DNA of 62,122 bases from [Flexibacter] sp. ATCC 35103 (lineage in GTDB: Bacteria > Bacteroidota > Bacteroidia > Flavobacteriales > Flavobacteriaceae). Numbering within the stretch: position 1 is the first letter of the stretch; each line of letters begins with the position of its first letter. Positions 1 through 8,721 of the stretch are shown here, piece after piece. The notes under the pieces were generated by a model. It was not told the DNA's origin. It worked only from the letters and a program-made list of their open reading frames with translations, and searched no databases. The stretch covers positions 58,901 through 121,022 of the forward strand of contig NZ_MTQF01000003.1 of the NCBI RefSeq assembly GCF_001975985.1. Direction: 5' to 3'. The position numbers and the translations under genes are program-made.

Positions 1-92
1 TTTACAACTTGTGTCTTTATATGCATTTACATTTCTAACATAATATTCCTAACTCACACTGAAAAACTGAGACTGAGACTTAAAACTAAAAA

Positions 93-452
93 ATGGCTGA
101 ACATAATGATCTTGGAAAAAAAGGCGAAGATTTAGCCGTAGAATATCTGGAGCAAAATGGATATAAGATTTTAGAACGAAACTGGACTTTTCAAAAGGCA
201 GAAATTGACATTATTGCACAAAAAGAGGCTGTTTTGGCTATTGTTGAAGTAAAAACCAGATCTAGTTTAGATTTTGGGTCTCCACAAGATTTTGTGAAAC
301 CAAAAAAAATTCAGCTTCTCATAAAAGCAGTAAATGCCTACATAAACTATAGGGATATAGATTTTGATGTAAGATTTGACATCATCGCAATTCATAAAAA
401 TAGCGAAGCATTTGCAATTGAACATCTTACAGATGCTTTTTACCATTTTTAA
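93..452 (+). CDS. YraN/UPF0102 family protein (predicted endonuclease-fold)
   Basis: A 119-residue protein of the YraN (UPF0102) family. The family has a restriction-endonuclease-like fold, and its exact role is not established. The visible signature is the N-terminal GKKGEDLAVEYLEQNGYKIL followed by a core in which AEIDIIA and IVEVKTR give the E-x-D ... E-V-K arrangement typical of PD-(D/E)XK nucleases (about residues 36-55). The length is normal for the family. The start at 93 follows an A-rich stretch, as is usual in Bacteroidota. It lies 120 bp upstream of the ACT-domain gene, which has its own promoter-like sequence, so the two need not be co-transcribed. Confidence 0.9.
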   Translation: MAEHNDLGKKGEDLAVEYLEQNGYKILERNWTFQKAEIDIIAQKEAVLAIVEVKTRSSLDFGSPQDFVKPKKIQLLIKAVNAYINYRDIDFDVRFDIIAIHKNSEAFAIEHLTDAFYHF

Positions 453-473
453 CATAATTTTTTATTGTTATAT

Positions 474-504
474 TTGTAACAAATTGTTTTTTTATTTATA
501 TTTG
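474..504 (+). promoter_or_regulatory. Bacteroidota-type promoter for the ACT-domain gene
   Basis: A TTG at 474-476, a 20-nt spacer, and TATATTTG at 497-504 match the TTG / TAnnTTTG promoter of Bacteroidota. It lies about 70 nt upstream of the start at 573. Confidence 0.6.
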
Positions 505-572
505 CAGAGATTTATAACACCTCTATAACTAAACCAGCACAATTAAGTTAAAAAAAAAAAAGAAAAAAAACT

Positions 573-1229
573 ATGAAAACCGTTTCTTCAATCGTCGAAA
601 ATTACATCAAAACAAAACCCTTTTTATTAAATGCGTTATCGCTAGGAATTATCAATCTAACGTCGCTTTCCCGGAACATTATGACTGAACTGGAAAGTGA
701 ATTTGGTAAAGAAGTGAAACAAGGCGCTGTTGTAATGTCTCTAAAACGACTTACAGAAGAATTGGATTTTAAATTGAACCATAAAATTAATAAGGTAATC
801 AAGAATATTGGCGAAATTACGGTTCGTTCTGAATTAACGGATTATACTTTTGCAGCTTCTGAAACTGTTTTAAACAAACAGGCTGATTTAATTTCAGATA
901 TTAATGCTTTATCAGATATATTCTATACCTCATCACGTGGTGTAAACGAAACTAACATCGTGGTTAGTAGTAGTGTAAACCATTTGGTTGAAAAGCATTT
1001 TATGCGTGAAAAACTAATTCAGAAATTAGATAATCTGGCATCAATTACAGTAAAATTACCTAAAGAAAACATTGTTGTTCCAGGTATTTATTATTTCATT
1101 TTTCAACGTTTAGCCTGGGAAGGAATTATTATCAATGAGGTAATTTCTACTTCAAACGAATTCACTATTTTAGTTGGTGAAGATCAGGTTGATGTTGCTT
1201 TTAAAGTGATTAAAGACTTGAAAAATTAA
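573..1229 (+). CDS. ACT-domain protein resembling the regulatory part of aspartate kinase
   Basis: A 218-residue soluble protein. The C-terminal third (about residues 150-218), with ASITVKLPKENIVVPGIYYF and FTILVGEDQVDVAFKVIKDL, looks like an ACT domain of the kind found in aspartate kinase. No kinase domain is present. The N-terminal half has no motif I can name; LSRNIMTELE...GAVVMSLKRL resembles a small helical or winged-helix segment. Related flavobacterial proteins are, as I recall, often labelled aspartate kinase, but this one is too short to be a kinase. A ligand-sensing role is inference. A terminator follows at 1280-1321. Confidence 0.65.
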   Translation: MKTVSSIVENYIKTKPFLLNALSLGIINLTSLSRNIMTELESEFGKEVKQGAVVMSLKRLTEELDFKLNHKINKVIKNIGEITVRSELTDYTFAASETVLNKQADLISDINALSDIFYTSSRGVNETNIVVSSSVNHLVEKHFMREKLIQKLDNLASITVKLPKENIVVPGIYYFIFQRLAWEGIIINEVISTSNEFTILVGEDQVDVAFKVIKDLKN

Positions 1230-1279
1230 TTATTTTTAGAACAGACAAGAATACTCACATTTTTTCTACTTATATATGA

Positions 1280-1321
1280 TCTCTGTATCTTTTCTTATTG
1301 AAATGATACAGGGATTTTTTT
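1280..1321 (+). terminator. Rho-independent terminator
   Basis: A 10-bp stem (TCTCTGTATC at 1280-1289 with GATACAGGGA at 1305-1314, one G-U pair) is followed by a T run. It ends the ACT-domain gene. I see no gene between here and the promoter near 1511; that stretch is AT-rich without a clear element. Confidence 0.8.
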
Positions 1322-1509
1322 ATTAGCAAATTGTCATTTAACAATAGCTACAATAAGAATATTCTCAATAAACACACATGAGAATAATTAATTTATAAAA
1401 TATCAGGTAAAAATATATAGACTTGATAAAAAGCTATTTACCAACACCGTTACTGGCATTCAACAGTAATTTTATTAAAAAAAACAGAATTAAGTTTTTT
1501 TTAATAAAA

Positions 1510-1539
1510 TTTGTTGCGAATAATATTTTTATATATTTG
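1510..1539 (+). promoter_or_regulatory. Promoter of the ECF sigma factor gene
   Basis: TTTG at 1510-1513, an 18-nt spacer, and TATATTTG at 1532-1539 fit the -33/-7 consensus of Bacteroidota. It lies 79 nt upstream of the sigma gene and implies housekeeping transcription of it. Confidence 0.6.
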
Positions 1540-1618
1540 CTAACCAGTCAGTAAATTAGACTACCCATTTTGATAGTATCATAATATAATTAGAATTAAA
1601 TAAAGACTAATTAAATTA

Positions 1619-2182
1619 ATGTTAGAAACGACAGACCATAGCGAAAAAATATTGGTGAGTGAACTCAAAAACGGCAACGAAAAAGCATTTCGTAAACTTT
1701 TTGATTTGTACCATCAGGATATCTATGGTTATAGCATTAGTTTGTTAAAATCAAAAGAAACTGCTGAAGAGAATGTTCAGGATGTTTTTATGAAAGTCTG
1801 GCAGCATCGTGAAAACTTAAATATCGAGCAATCGTTTAAAGCTTATATTTTTACTATTGCCAGAAATCAAGCTTTTAATATTTTGAATAAAGCAGCAAAT
1901 GATGTCTTACTTAAAGAAGAAATCTTTTATGAAAGTCAGAAATCACACGACTATGGAGATTACTCCATTCGTGAAGCAGATTGTAAAAAACTTCGAAAAG
2001 AAGCCATAAATAAATTACCCCCAAAGCGAAAGCAAATTTTCAAGATGTCCCGAAAAAAAGGTATGACTTACGAAGAAATAAGCCAGGAACTCGGCATCTC
2101 TATAAATACAGTCAGGAACCAAATGAGCAAAGCATTAGAATCGATGCGAGTCTTTTTTCACGTTCATGATAAGATTATCTAA
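1619..2182 (+). CDS. ECF RNA polymerase sigma factor (FecI/RpoE-like)
   Basis: A 187-residue ECF-type sigma factor. Region 2 is visible at about residues 20-85 (KAFRKLFDLYHQDIYGYSIS, then AEENVQDVFMKVWQHRENL) and region 4 at about 125-180 (INKLPPKRKQIFKMSRKKG, then the helix-turn-helix MTYEEISQELGISINTVRNQ). In Bacteroidota this class acts with a FecR-type anti-sigma factor and an STN-domain SusC receptor to switch on a glycan-uptake operon. All three occur here in order, so control of the downstream locus is a strong inference. The gene has its own promoter and a terminator, which separate it from fecR. Confidence 0.93.
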   Translation: MLETTDHSEKILVSELKNGNEKAFRKLFDLYHQDIYGYSISLLKSKETAEENVQDVFMKVWQHRENLNIEQSFKAYIFTIARNQAFNILNKAANDVLLKEEIFYESQKSHDYGDYSIREADCKKLRKEAINKLPPKRKQIFKMSRKKGMTYEEISQELGISINTVRNQMSKALESMRVFFHVHDKII

Positions 2183-2205
2183 ACCAAAAAACCAATTAAA
2201 CCATT

Positions 2206-2234
2206 AAAATCACTCTTTTAGAGTGATTTTTTTT
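2206..2234 (+). terminator. Rho-independent terminator after the sigma factor
   Basis: AAAATCACTC (2206-2215) pairs with GAGTGATTTT (2221-2230) and is followed by T residues to 2234. It uncouples the sigma gene from the fecR gene 374 nt further on. Confidence 0.85.
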
Positions 2235-2301
2235 GCTTAAACGAAAGAGCTTAATATAAATGAGGGAATTCTTCTGAATCCAAATTACCACAATCTTGTC
2301 A

Positions 2302-2391
2302 TTTCGACGGAGGAGAAATCACAGTCGTAATTCCGCTCTTAAAAGCACCAATCTTTGTCGATTTTCTAGTGTGATTTCTCCTCCGTCGAAA
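2302..2391. repeat. Large intergenic inverted repeat
   Basis: Perfect 22-nt arms at 2302-2323 and 2370-2391 (TTTCGACGGAGGAGAAATCA and its complement at the cores) are separated by 46 nt. It resembles the dispersed REP-like inverted repeats of flavobacterial genomes. It sits in the gene-free gap between the sigma and fecR genes (2183-2607). Confidence 0.85.
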
Positions 2392-2546
2392 TACAAAACA
2401 ACTTCTTGAGCCTAAAAAACCCTAGAATTTAAAATATATATTTTTTAAAGTTTCAATCAAAAAATATCAACAAAATCAGAACATAACGAGTTTTACCCAT
2501 ACAATAATCGTACTCACAAATGTTAAAATTTAAAAATTTACAACGT

Positions 2547-2561
2547 TTGAGTAGTACTCAA
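2547..2561. promoter_or_regulatory. 15-bp perfect palindrome upstream of fecR
   Basis: TTGAGTA-G-TACTCAA is a perfect 7-1-7 palindrome 46 nt before the fecR start. The position fits an operator or activator site for the fecR-susC unit. The binding protein is unknown. Confidence 0.45.
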
Positions 2562-2607
2562 CTTGCTTTCAACTGTATTATATAAAATCAAGCCCTAAAA
2601 TCAATTC

Positions 2608-3789
2608 GTGATGAATTCAAATTCTGAAATAAAAAGTCTTTTACAAAAGTTTGTTTTGAACCAATGTACTCCCGAAGAAACAAACGAGGTAATTGCCTAT
2701 TACAAAAAAAACAAACTTACGGATGATTTCCCTTCTGTAACCGACATTCAAAATCTTTTGAGCGAAATGCCAAAAATGAGTCAGCAAACTGCAGATTCTA
2801 TTTTTGCTTCTATTCTCGCAAACACAAAAGAAGAAGAAAATGTAATAGAAATTATTCCTGAAAAATCAAATTTCAGAAAGTATATTGCAATTGCTGCTTC
2901 AATTGTAGTTTTATTAGGAATTGGACTTGCATATCAAAAAGGAACCTTTACAGCAAAACCTCAGCCAAAATTTGATTTTAAAAGTTCTGATATCGTATTG
3001 CAATTAGAAAATGGAAACACGCAAATAATCTCTGAAAATAATAAAGTTGTAGTAAAAGACGCTGACGGAAATGTTGTTGGAAATCAGGATGGAGACAAAA
3101 TTATTTACGACACTAATTCTGATTTAGAGAAAATCGCTTATAACACGATTAAAATTCCGTATGGTAAAAAATTCAGATTACAATTGTCTGACGGAACGCT
3201 TGTTCAACTGAATTCAGGAACAACACTAAAATATCCTGTAAAATTTATTGCCGGCGAAAACAGACAGGTATTTCTGGATGGTGAAGCTTTTTTTGATGTT
3301 GCCAAAGATAAAAAACATCCGTTCATAGTAAATGCCGATGCTTTGAATATACGTGTTCTGGGAACTCACTTTAATGTTTCAAATTATCCTGAAGATATTG
3401 CAACAGATGTTGTTTTAGTCGAAGGTTCTGTGGGAATGTATCCTGTAAATGAAGAATTCGATGCTGCTAAAAACACCATTTTAAAACCGGGTTACAAAGG
3501 AAGTTTTAACAAAGAAAATGCACTGATCTCTACCAAACCTGTAATCACTGATATTTATACTTCATGGATTAATGGCGGATTGACTTTTAGAAATATGGCT
3601 TTTAAAAACATCATTACAAAACTTGAAAGACGCTATAATGTTACAATTGTAAACAAAAATGAAAAATTGGCCAACGAAAAATTCAATGCCAGTTTTAACG
3701 ATGAATCTATTGAAAAAGTTATGAGCTATTTTAATGATATTCATGGTATAAATTACACTATAAAAAACAATCAAATACTAATTAAATAA
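2608..3789 (+). CDS. FecR-family anti-sigma factor
   Basis: A 393-residue membrane-spanning anti-sigma factor. It has a cytoplasmic N-terminal part of about 85 residues, one transmembrane helix at about 89-107 (IAIAASIVVLLGIGLAY), a periplasmic FecR domain (about 190-290, IPYGKKFRLQLSDGTLVQLN and VFLDGEAFFDVAKDKKHPF), and a C-terminal DUF4974-like region (about 320-393, LTFRNMAFKNIITKLERRYN). The family senses the occupied SusC receptor through its STN domain and releases the ECF sigma factor. The gene follows its sigma gene but is separated by a terminator and an inverted repeat, so the two can be expressed independently. The length is usual. Confidence 0.93.
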   Translation: MMNSNSEIKSLLQKFVLNQCTPEETNEVIAYYKKNKLTDDFPSVTDIQNLLSEMPKMSQQTADSIFASILANTKEEENVIEIIPEKSNFRKYIAIAASIVVLLGIGLAYQKGTFTAKPQPKFDFKSSDIVLQLENGNTQIISENNKVVVKDADGNVVGNQDGDKIIYDTNSDLEKIAYNTIKIPYGKKFRLQLSDGTLVQLNSGTTLKYPVKFIAGENRQVFLDGEAFFDVAKDKKHPFIVNADALNIRVLGTHFNVSNYPEDIATDVVLVEGSVGMYPVNEEFDAAKNTILKPGYKGSFNKENALISTKPVITDIYTSWINGGLTFRNMAFKNIITKLERRYNVTIVNKNEKLANEKFNASFNDESIEKVMSYFNDIHGINYTIKNNQILIK

Positions 3790-3839
3790 CCACTAAAAAC
3801 ATGAAGAAAAATGAAAGAATAAAATTCAAGGAATAAAAA

Positions 3840-3870
3840 AATCGGAAAGAGCTGCGAACAATTTCCGATT
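3840..3870 (+). other. Hairpin in the fecR-susC intergenic leader
   Basis: AATCGGAAA (3840-3848) and TTTCCGATT (3862-3870) form a perfect 9-bp stem with a 13-nt loop. It is not followed by a T run, so it is more likely a leader or processing hairpin than a terminator. It lies 50 nt before the susC start. Confidence 0.5.
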
Positions 3871-3919
3871 TACTAAGTGATTGAATATAACGAATTAACT
3901 ACAATCAATTAACAAAATT

Positions 3920-6900
3920 ATGAAAAAAAAATCTAAGAATAATGGGTTCCTATACTCATTGTTCCAAAATGACCTAAAATTGAAACTAACTACACTACTT
4001 ATTTTGGTCGCCATGTTTAATATTAGAGGAAATACTTATGCCCAAAAAACAAAAGTTACCCTTGAATTAAACAATTCAACCATCGAAAAGGTTATTGAGA
4101 CCATAGAACAAAAAACAGACTTCAGGTTTATTTACAAATTGAATGACATTGACTTAGATCGAACAATTTCAATTTCTGTAAAAGACCAGTCGATCAATAT
4201 TGTTTTGGATAAACTTTTTAAAGGAACTTTAACCGAATTTAAAATTCGCGATACTCAAATCATTCTGAAAAAACCGGAATTAAAAACACAAAATATTCAA
4301 TATCAAAAACAAACCGTAAGCGGAATCATTACAGATGAAAATGGTTTGCCTTTACCGGGAGCTTCGGTTCTTGAGGAAGGAACTAAAAACGGAATGGTAA
4401 CTGATTTTGACGGAAAATACAAACTTACTGTAGAAAGCAGTTCTGCAATAATCATTGTATCTTTTGTTGGTTATAAGGAGAAAAAGGTAGTTGCCAGCCA
4501 GAGCGTTATCAACATTCAGCTTATTCCTGATGCTACAGATCTACAAGAAATAGTTGTTGTGGGTTATGGTTCTACAGCCCGAAAAGATGTTACAGGAGCA
4601 GTTTCTTCAATCGCTGCAAAAGATATGAATCAGGGAGCAATTGTAAATCCGTTACAATTGATTTCAGGTAAAGCCGCCGGTGTAAACATTACTCAAATTG
4701 GGAGCGAACCAGGTTCAGGACCTAGTGTTCGTATTCGTGGTATTTCTTCTTTAATTGGAGGAAATGATCCGCTTGTAGTTGTCGATGGAATTCAGGGAAA
4801 TATGGATTTGTTGAATCAAGTTCCACCAAGCGAAATCGAAAGCATTGATGTACTTAAAGATGCTTCGGCAACTGCAGTTTACGGTTCCAGAGGTGCTCCG
4901 GGAGTTATTATTGTAACTACTAAAAAAAATAAGGCAGGCAAAACAACTATGGAATACATAGGATCTACGTCTATTGATTTTATTCCAAAAAAATTAGACA
5001 TGTTAGATGCTAATCAATGGTGGGAAACTGCTCAAAGTGTTGGTGTTCCGGCATCTGCAAATCATGGTTCAAATACAGATTGGTACAATCTTTTGACTCA
5101 AACCGGAATCACACAAACGCATACATTATCATTTGGCGGCGGAACAGATAAATTTAATTACAGAGCTTCTCTAACAGCAATTTTGCAGGATGGAGTTGTA
5201 ATTAATTCCAGTAATCAAAAATATATTGGTCGTATCCAGGCTACACAATTAGCTCTTGATGATAAATTAAAATTAACTTTTAATTTAAATACAGGAGTAA
5301 ACAACGTAACAAGCAGTATTGGCGAAGTAGGAACCGTTTCTTATAAATCGAACCTAATTACCAATTCATTATTAGCGCGACCAACAGATCCTGTTTTTAA
5401 TACTGATGGCACTTATTATACCGATCCAACTGTATTTCAATATTTAAATCCTTATGCTGTAGCCCAGACAGCTACAAATGAAACTCAAAATGATAATTTA
5501 TTCGGAAGTTTAAAAGCAGAATTGGATTTAGGTAAAGGTTTTTCCGGAGGATGGTTTGGAAGCTGGAGAAAAACCAATAAAACCATTGGATACTTTATGC
5601 CGGCAGAATCAACAGATGCTTTGGCAATTGACCAGAAAGGATATGCTAATATTAAAAATGAAAGACAAAACGAAAAATTAACCAATGTAAGCCTTACGTA
5701 CAAAAAGACTTTTGGTATTCATAGCTTCAACGCATTGGCTTTATACGAATGGCAAAGCCAGACTTATCAGGGCAATTATGCACAGGCAAGGGGTTTTATA
5801 AATGATAAAACAACTTATAATGCGCTTCAGTTTGGTGATTTTTCTAAAGTTCAGTCTGGCGATATTTCTTCTTATAAAAATGACAGGACTTTAGTTTCTT
5901 ATTTAGGAAGATTAAATTACTCTTTATTAGATCGTTATTTAGTAACGGCAAGTATCAGACGTGATGGATCTTCTGTATTTGGTGCAAACAATAAATGGGG
6001 AAATTTCCCATCGGCTTCTGTGGCATGGCAAATTAACAAAGAATCGTTCATGACCAACCAAACGCTAATTAACGAATTAAAATTACGTATTGGATATGGT
6101 GAAACTGGTAATCAGCAAGGGCTTTATCCGCAAACTTCATTGTCATTAGTGGGAAGCGCAGGAACGACTTATTTTGGAGGAATGCCTATTACCAATTTCA
6201 ATATTACTCAAAATGCAAATGCTGATTTAAAATGGGAAACTAAAAAGCAAACCAACATTGGTCTTGACTTTGCTCTTCTGGACAATAGATTAAGAGGTAG
6301 TGTAGATGTTTACGACTCTAAAACTGATAATTTATTATTTGATTATACAGTGCCACAACCTCCTTATCCTTACAATCAAATAAAAGCAAATGTAGGAAGT
6401 ATTTCAAACAAAGGTCTGGAAATCGCTCTTGCATATGATGTTATTAAAACGAATAACAGTACACTTACCTTAGCAGGAAACGTATCATTCATGAAAAATG
6501 AAGTCTTAAATTTAAGCGGAAGCATCAACGGTATTCCTTTAAATACAGATTATGTAGGCTGGGGAGCAGCAAACTCTTATTTAGTACAAGGAAAACCGGT
6601 TGGTGCATTTTACATCTTAGAACATACGGGTAAAAACGAAAACAATGTCGAAACTGTAAAGGACCGTGACGGAAACGGCATTATTGATCAGGGTGTTAAA
6701 AGTCCGGATCGTTACTATGCAGGTTCTGCTTTGCCAACTTATACTTTTGCTTTTAATCCATCTTACCGATACAAAAACTTTGACACATCAGTGTTAGTGA
6801 GAGGTTCAGGCGGAAATAAAATCTACAACGGACTGCGTTCTAATTTAAGCAGATTAGAAAATGTAGGTAAATCGAATGTACTGGAAAGTGCTCTTGACGA

Positions 6901-7192
6901 AGGAATTTATACTTCTCCTTATGGTTCTGACTTATGGCTGGAAGATGGTTCATTTGTTCGTTTAGAAAATGTTACCGCAGGATATACTTTCCGTTTTACG
7001 GATAAATATGTAGACTCTATCCGACTTTCGCTTACAGGAAACAACTTATTATTAATTACAGATTACACAGGTCTTGATCCGGAATTGAACATAAGCGGAA
7101 GTGGTGATCCTAATGATAATTTTGGTGGTGATAAAGGAATTTATCCGCGTACCAGAAGTGTTGCATTTGGTCTGACTGTAAAATTTAAATAG
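3920..7192 (+). CDS. susC: SusC-family TonB-dependent outer-membrane glycan transporter with STN domain
   Basis: A 1090-residue SusC-type receptor. After a signal peptide ending near TYAQ (residue 42), an STN domain follows at about 45-115 (VTLELNNSTIEKVIETIEQK). Then come a carboxypeptidase-regulatory-like domain (about 130-210, VSGIITDENGLPLPGASVLE), a plug (VVVGYGSTARKDVTGAVSSI and DPLVVVDGIQG), and a long beta-barrel ending in SVAFGLTVKFK. STN domains contact FecR, which fits the adjacent sigma/anti-sigma pair. With the SusD lipoprotein 7 nt downstream it should form the outer-membrane oligosaccharide importer. The surrounding GH13 and GH97 enzymes point to starch-like glucans as the substrate (inference). 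Confidence 0.96.
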   Translation: MKKKSKNNGFLYSLFQNDLKLKLTTLLILVAMFNIRGNTYAQKTKVTLELNNSTIEKVIETIEQKTDFRFIYKLNDIDLDRTISISVKDQSINIVLDKLFKGTLTEFKIRDTQIILKKPELKTQNIQYQKQTVSGIITDENGLPLPGASVLEEGTKNGMVTDFDGKYKLTVESSSAIIIVSFVGYKEKKVVASQSVINIQLIPDATDLQEIVVVGYGSTARKDVTGAVSSIAAKDMNQGAIVNPLQLISGKAAGVNITQIGSEPGSGPSVRIRGISSLIGGNDPLVVVDGIQGNMDLLNQVPPSEIESIDVLKDASATAVYGSRGAPGVIIVTTKKNKAGKTTMEYIGSTSIDFIPKKLDMLDANQWWETAQSVGVPASANHGSNTDWYNLLTQTGITQTHTLSFGGGTDKFNYRASLTAILQDGVVINSSNQKYIGRIQATQLALDDKLKLTFNLNTGVNNVTSSIGEVGTVSYKSNLITNSLLARPTDPVFNTDGTYYTDPTVFQYLNPYAVAQTATNETQNDNLFGSLKAELDLGKGFSGGWFGSWRKTNKTIGYFMPAESTDALAIDQKGYANIKNERQNEKLTNVSLTYKKTFGIHSFNALALYEWQSQTYQGNYAQARGFINDKTTYNALQFGDFSKVQSGDISSYKNDRTLVSYLGRLNYSLLDRYLVTASIRRDGSSVFGANNKWGNFPSASVAWQINKESFMTNQTLINELKLRIGYGETGNQQGLYPQTSLSLVGSAGTTYFGGMPITNFNITQNANADLKWETKKQTNIGLDFALLDNRLRGSVDVYDSKTDNLLFDYTVPQPPYPYNQIKANVGSISNKGLEIALAYDVIKTNNSTLTLAGNVSFMKNEVLNLSGSINGIPLNTDYVGWGAANSYLVQGKPVGAFYILEHTGKNENNVETVKDRDGNGIIDQGVKSPDRYYAGSALPTYTFAFNPSYRYKNFDTSVLVRGSGGNKIYNGLRSNLSRLENVGKSNVLESALDEGIYTSPYGSDLWLEDGSFVRLENVTAGYTFRFTDKYVDSIRLSLTGNNLLLITDYTGLDPELNISGSGDPNDNFGGDKGIYPRTRSVAFGLTVKFK

Positions 7193-7199
7193 TAAAAAA

Positions 7200-8708
7200 A
7201 TGAAAATCAAAAATATACTAATAGCAGGAAGCGTTTGTTTCCTAACACTTTTTAGCTGTACGGATATCAGCGAAAATGTGTACGATAAATATCCGGCTGA
7301 CGATTTTTACGGAACTCCTCAGGGAGCAGATATCGCTCTTGCAAGTGTTTATGCTGAAATTCCAGGAGATTTTCAACGTAAAAATGTTCCTGGTGTTGGT
7401 TATGCAGGAGCTGATAATGGCTGGTATGACATGAACTGTATGGCATCAGATGAGCAGGTGATTCCGCATAGAAATACGGGAGACTGGCAGCAAGATTTTG
7501 CACGTTTGCACAAACACGAATGGTTACCAACAGATTTTATCATTAATAATACCTGGAACTGGTTATATAAATCCGTTTTTAATGCAAATTTAGCGGTTGA
7601 TTTACTAGAAAAATCAAATGCCGAAGCTTCAAAAATTGCTGAGGCAAAAGTATTACGTGCTTTCTTTTATTATTTATTAATTGATGATTTTGGAGATGTT
7701 CCTTTTTTTACTGATAATAATATTACAGTTGATAAAATCCCGCAATCAAGCCGTAAAGAAATTTACACTTTTATTGTAAAAGAATTAACTGAGAATGTAG
7801 ATCAGCTTTCAGGCACAAAAGGAGGAAATTATTACGGAAGATTCAATAAATGGGCAGGTTATACCTTATTGGCAAAAGTTTATTTAAATGCGCAGGTTTA
7901 TACCGGAGAAGCAAAATGGAGCGAATGTTTGGCGGCTTGTAACAAAGTTAGCGAAGGTGGTTTTACACTACATTCCGGAGCAGCAAATGCTGCTAGTCCA
8001 TTAGGAAATAAATATTATGAATTGTTTGGAGATGTACTGCCTGAAGACGAAACTATATTGCCTATTTATGCAACCCTTGATGTAGTTTCCCGTAATATTT
8101 ATGCAGTTCGCAGCGTGTATGGTCCGCATGGAACCGCTTTATTTGGAATGGCTGGCTGGAACGGAACTATTGTTCCAAAAGACTTTTTCCTGAAATATGC
8201 CTTAACAGATATTCGAAGACAACAATTTTTGGTTGGAGAACAAGCAGGAGGATTTAATTATACTCTTGATGTTGCTTCTCTGGACAATCCCGGAGCTGAT
8301 CCTCAGGCAGGAGTTCGTAATGTAAAATTTTATCCTGCTGGAGCAAAAAGTGGCGGAGGAGCTTCAAATGACTTCCCTATTTTTAGATATGCTGATGTAA
8401 TTTTAATGATGGCTGAATGTAATGCCCGTTTAGGAAACCCAGGTGCTGCAAAACCTTTTATTGATCAAATCAGACAGCGTGCAGGATTAAATGCACTGGA
8501 TGCAAACCCTACTCTTGACGACATCTACAACGAAAGAGGATTCGAATTGAACTGGGAAGGTCACAGAAGACAAGACATGATTCGTTTTGATAAATTTTTA
8601 TTAGCAAACGAATTCAGACCGGCATCTCCAGCTTTCCGAAAATTGTTCCCTATTCCTACATCAGCTTTAGATGCTAATCGTGGACTTAAACAAAACCCGG
8701 GTTACTAA
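7200..8708 (+). CDS. susD: SusD/RagB-family glycan-binding outer-membrane lipoprotein
   Basis: A 502-residue SusD homologue. The N-terminus MKIKNILIAG...LTLFSC is a lipoprotein signal peptide with Cys20 as the lipidation site. Typical features are the N-terminal region with the TPR-like helices (NWLYKSVFNANLAVDLLEKS, AKVLRAFFYYLLIDDFGDVP) and the C-terminal RYADVILMMAECNARLGNPG ... YNERGFELNWEGHRRQDMIR, ending in FPIPTSALDANRGLKQNPGY. It caps the SusC channel and binds the glycan at the surface. The gene starts 7 nt after susC, so the two are surely co-transcribed. The length is normal. Confidence 0.96.
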   Translation: MKIKNILIAGSVCFLTLFSCTDISENVYDKYPADDFYGTPQGADIALASVYAEIPGDFQRKNVPGVGYAGADNGWYDMNCMASDEQVIPHRNTGDWQQDFARLHKHEWLPTDFIINNTWNWLYKSVFNANLAVDLLEKSNAEASKIAEAKVLRAFFYYLLIDDFGDVPFFTDNNITVDKIPQSSRKEIYTFIVKELTENVDQLSGTKGGNYYGRFNKWAGYTLLAKVYLNAQVYTGEAKWSECLAACNKVSEGGFTLHSGAANAASPLGNKYYELFGDVLPEDETILPIYATLDVVSRNIYAVRSVYGPHGTALFGMAGWNGTIVPKDFFLKYALTDIRRQQFLVGEQAGGFNYTLDVASLDNPGADPQAGVRNVKFYPAGAKSGGGASNDFPIFRYADVILMMAECNARLGNPGAAKPFIDQIRQRAGLNALDANPTLDDIYNERGFELNWEGHRRQDMIRFDKFLLANEFRPASPAFRKLFPIPTSALDANRGLKQNPGY

Positions 8709-8721
8709 AAACAAAACTATC

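Noticed and set aside
573..1229. Annotation as a full aspartate kinase
   Set aside because: Only an ACT-like C-terminal region is present; there is no kinase domain and the length is far too short.
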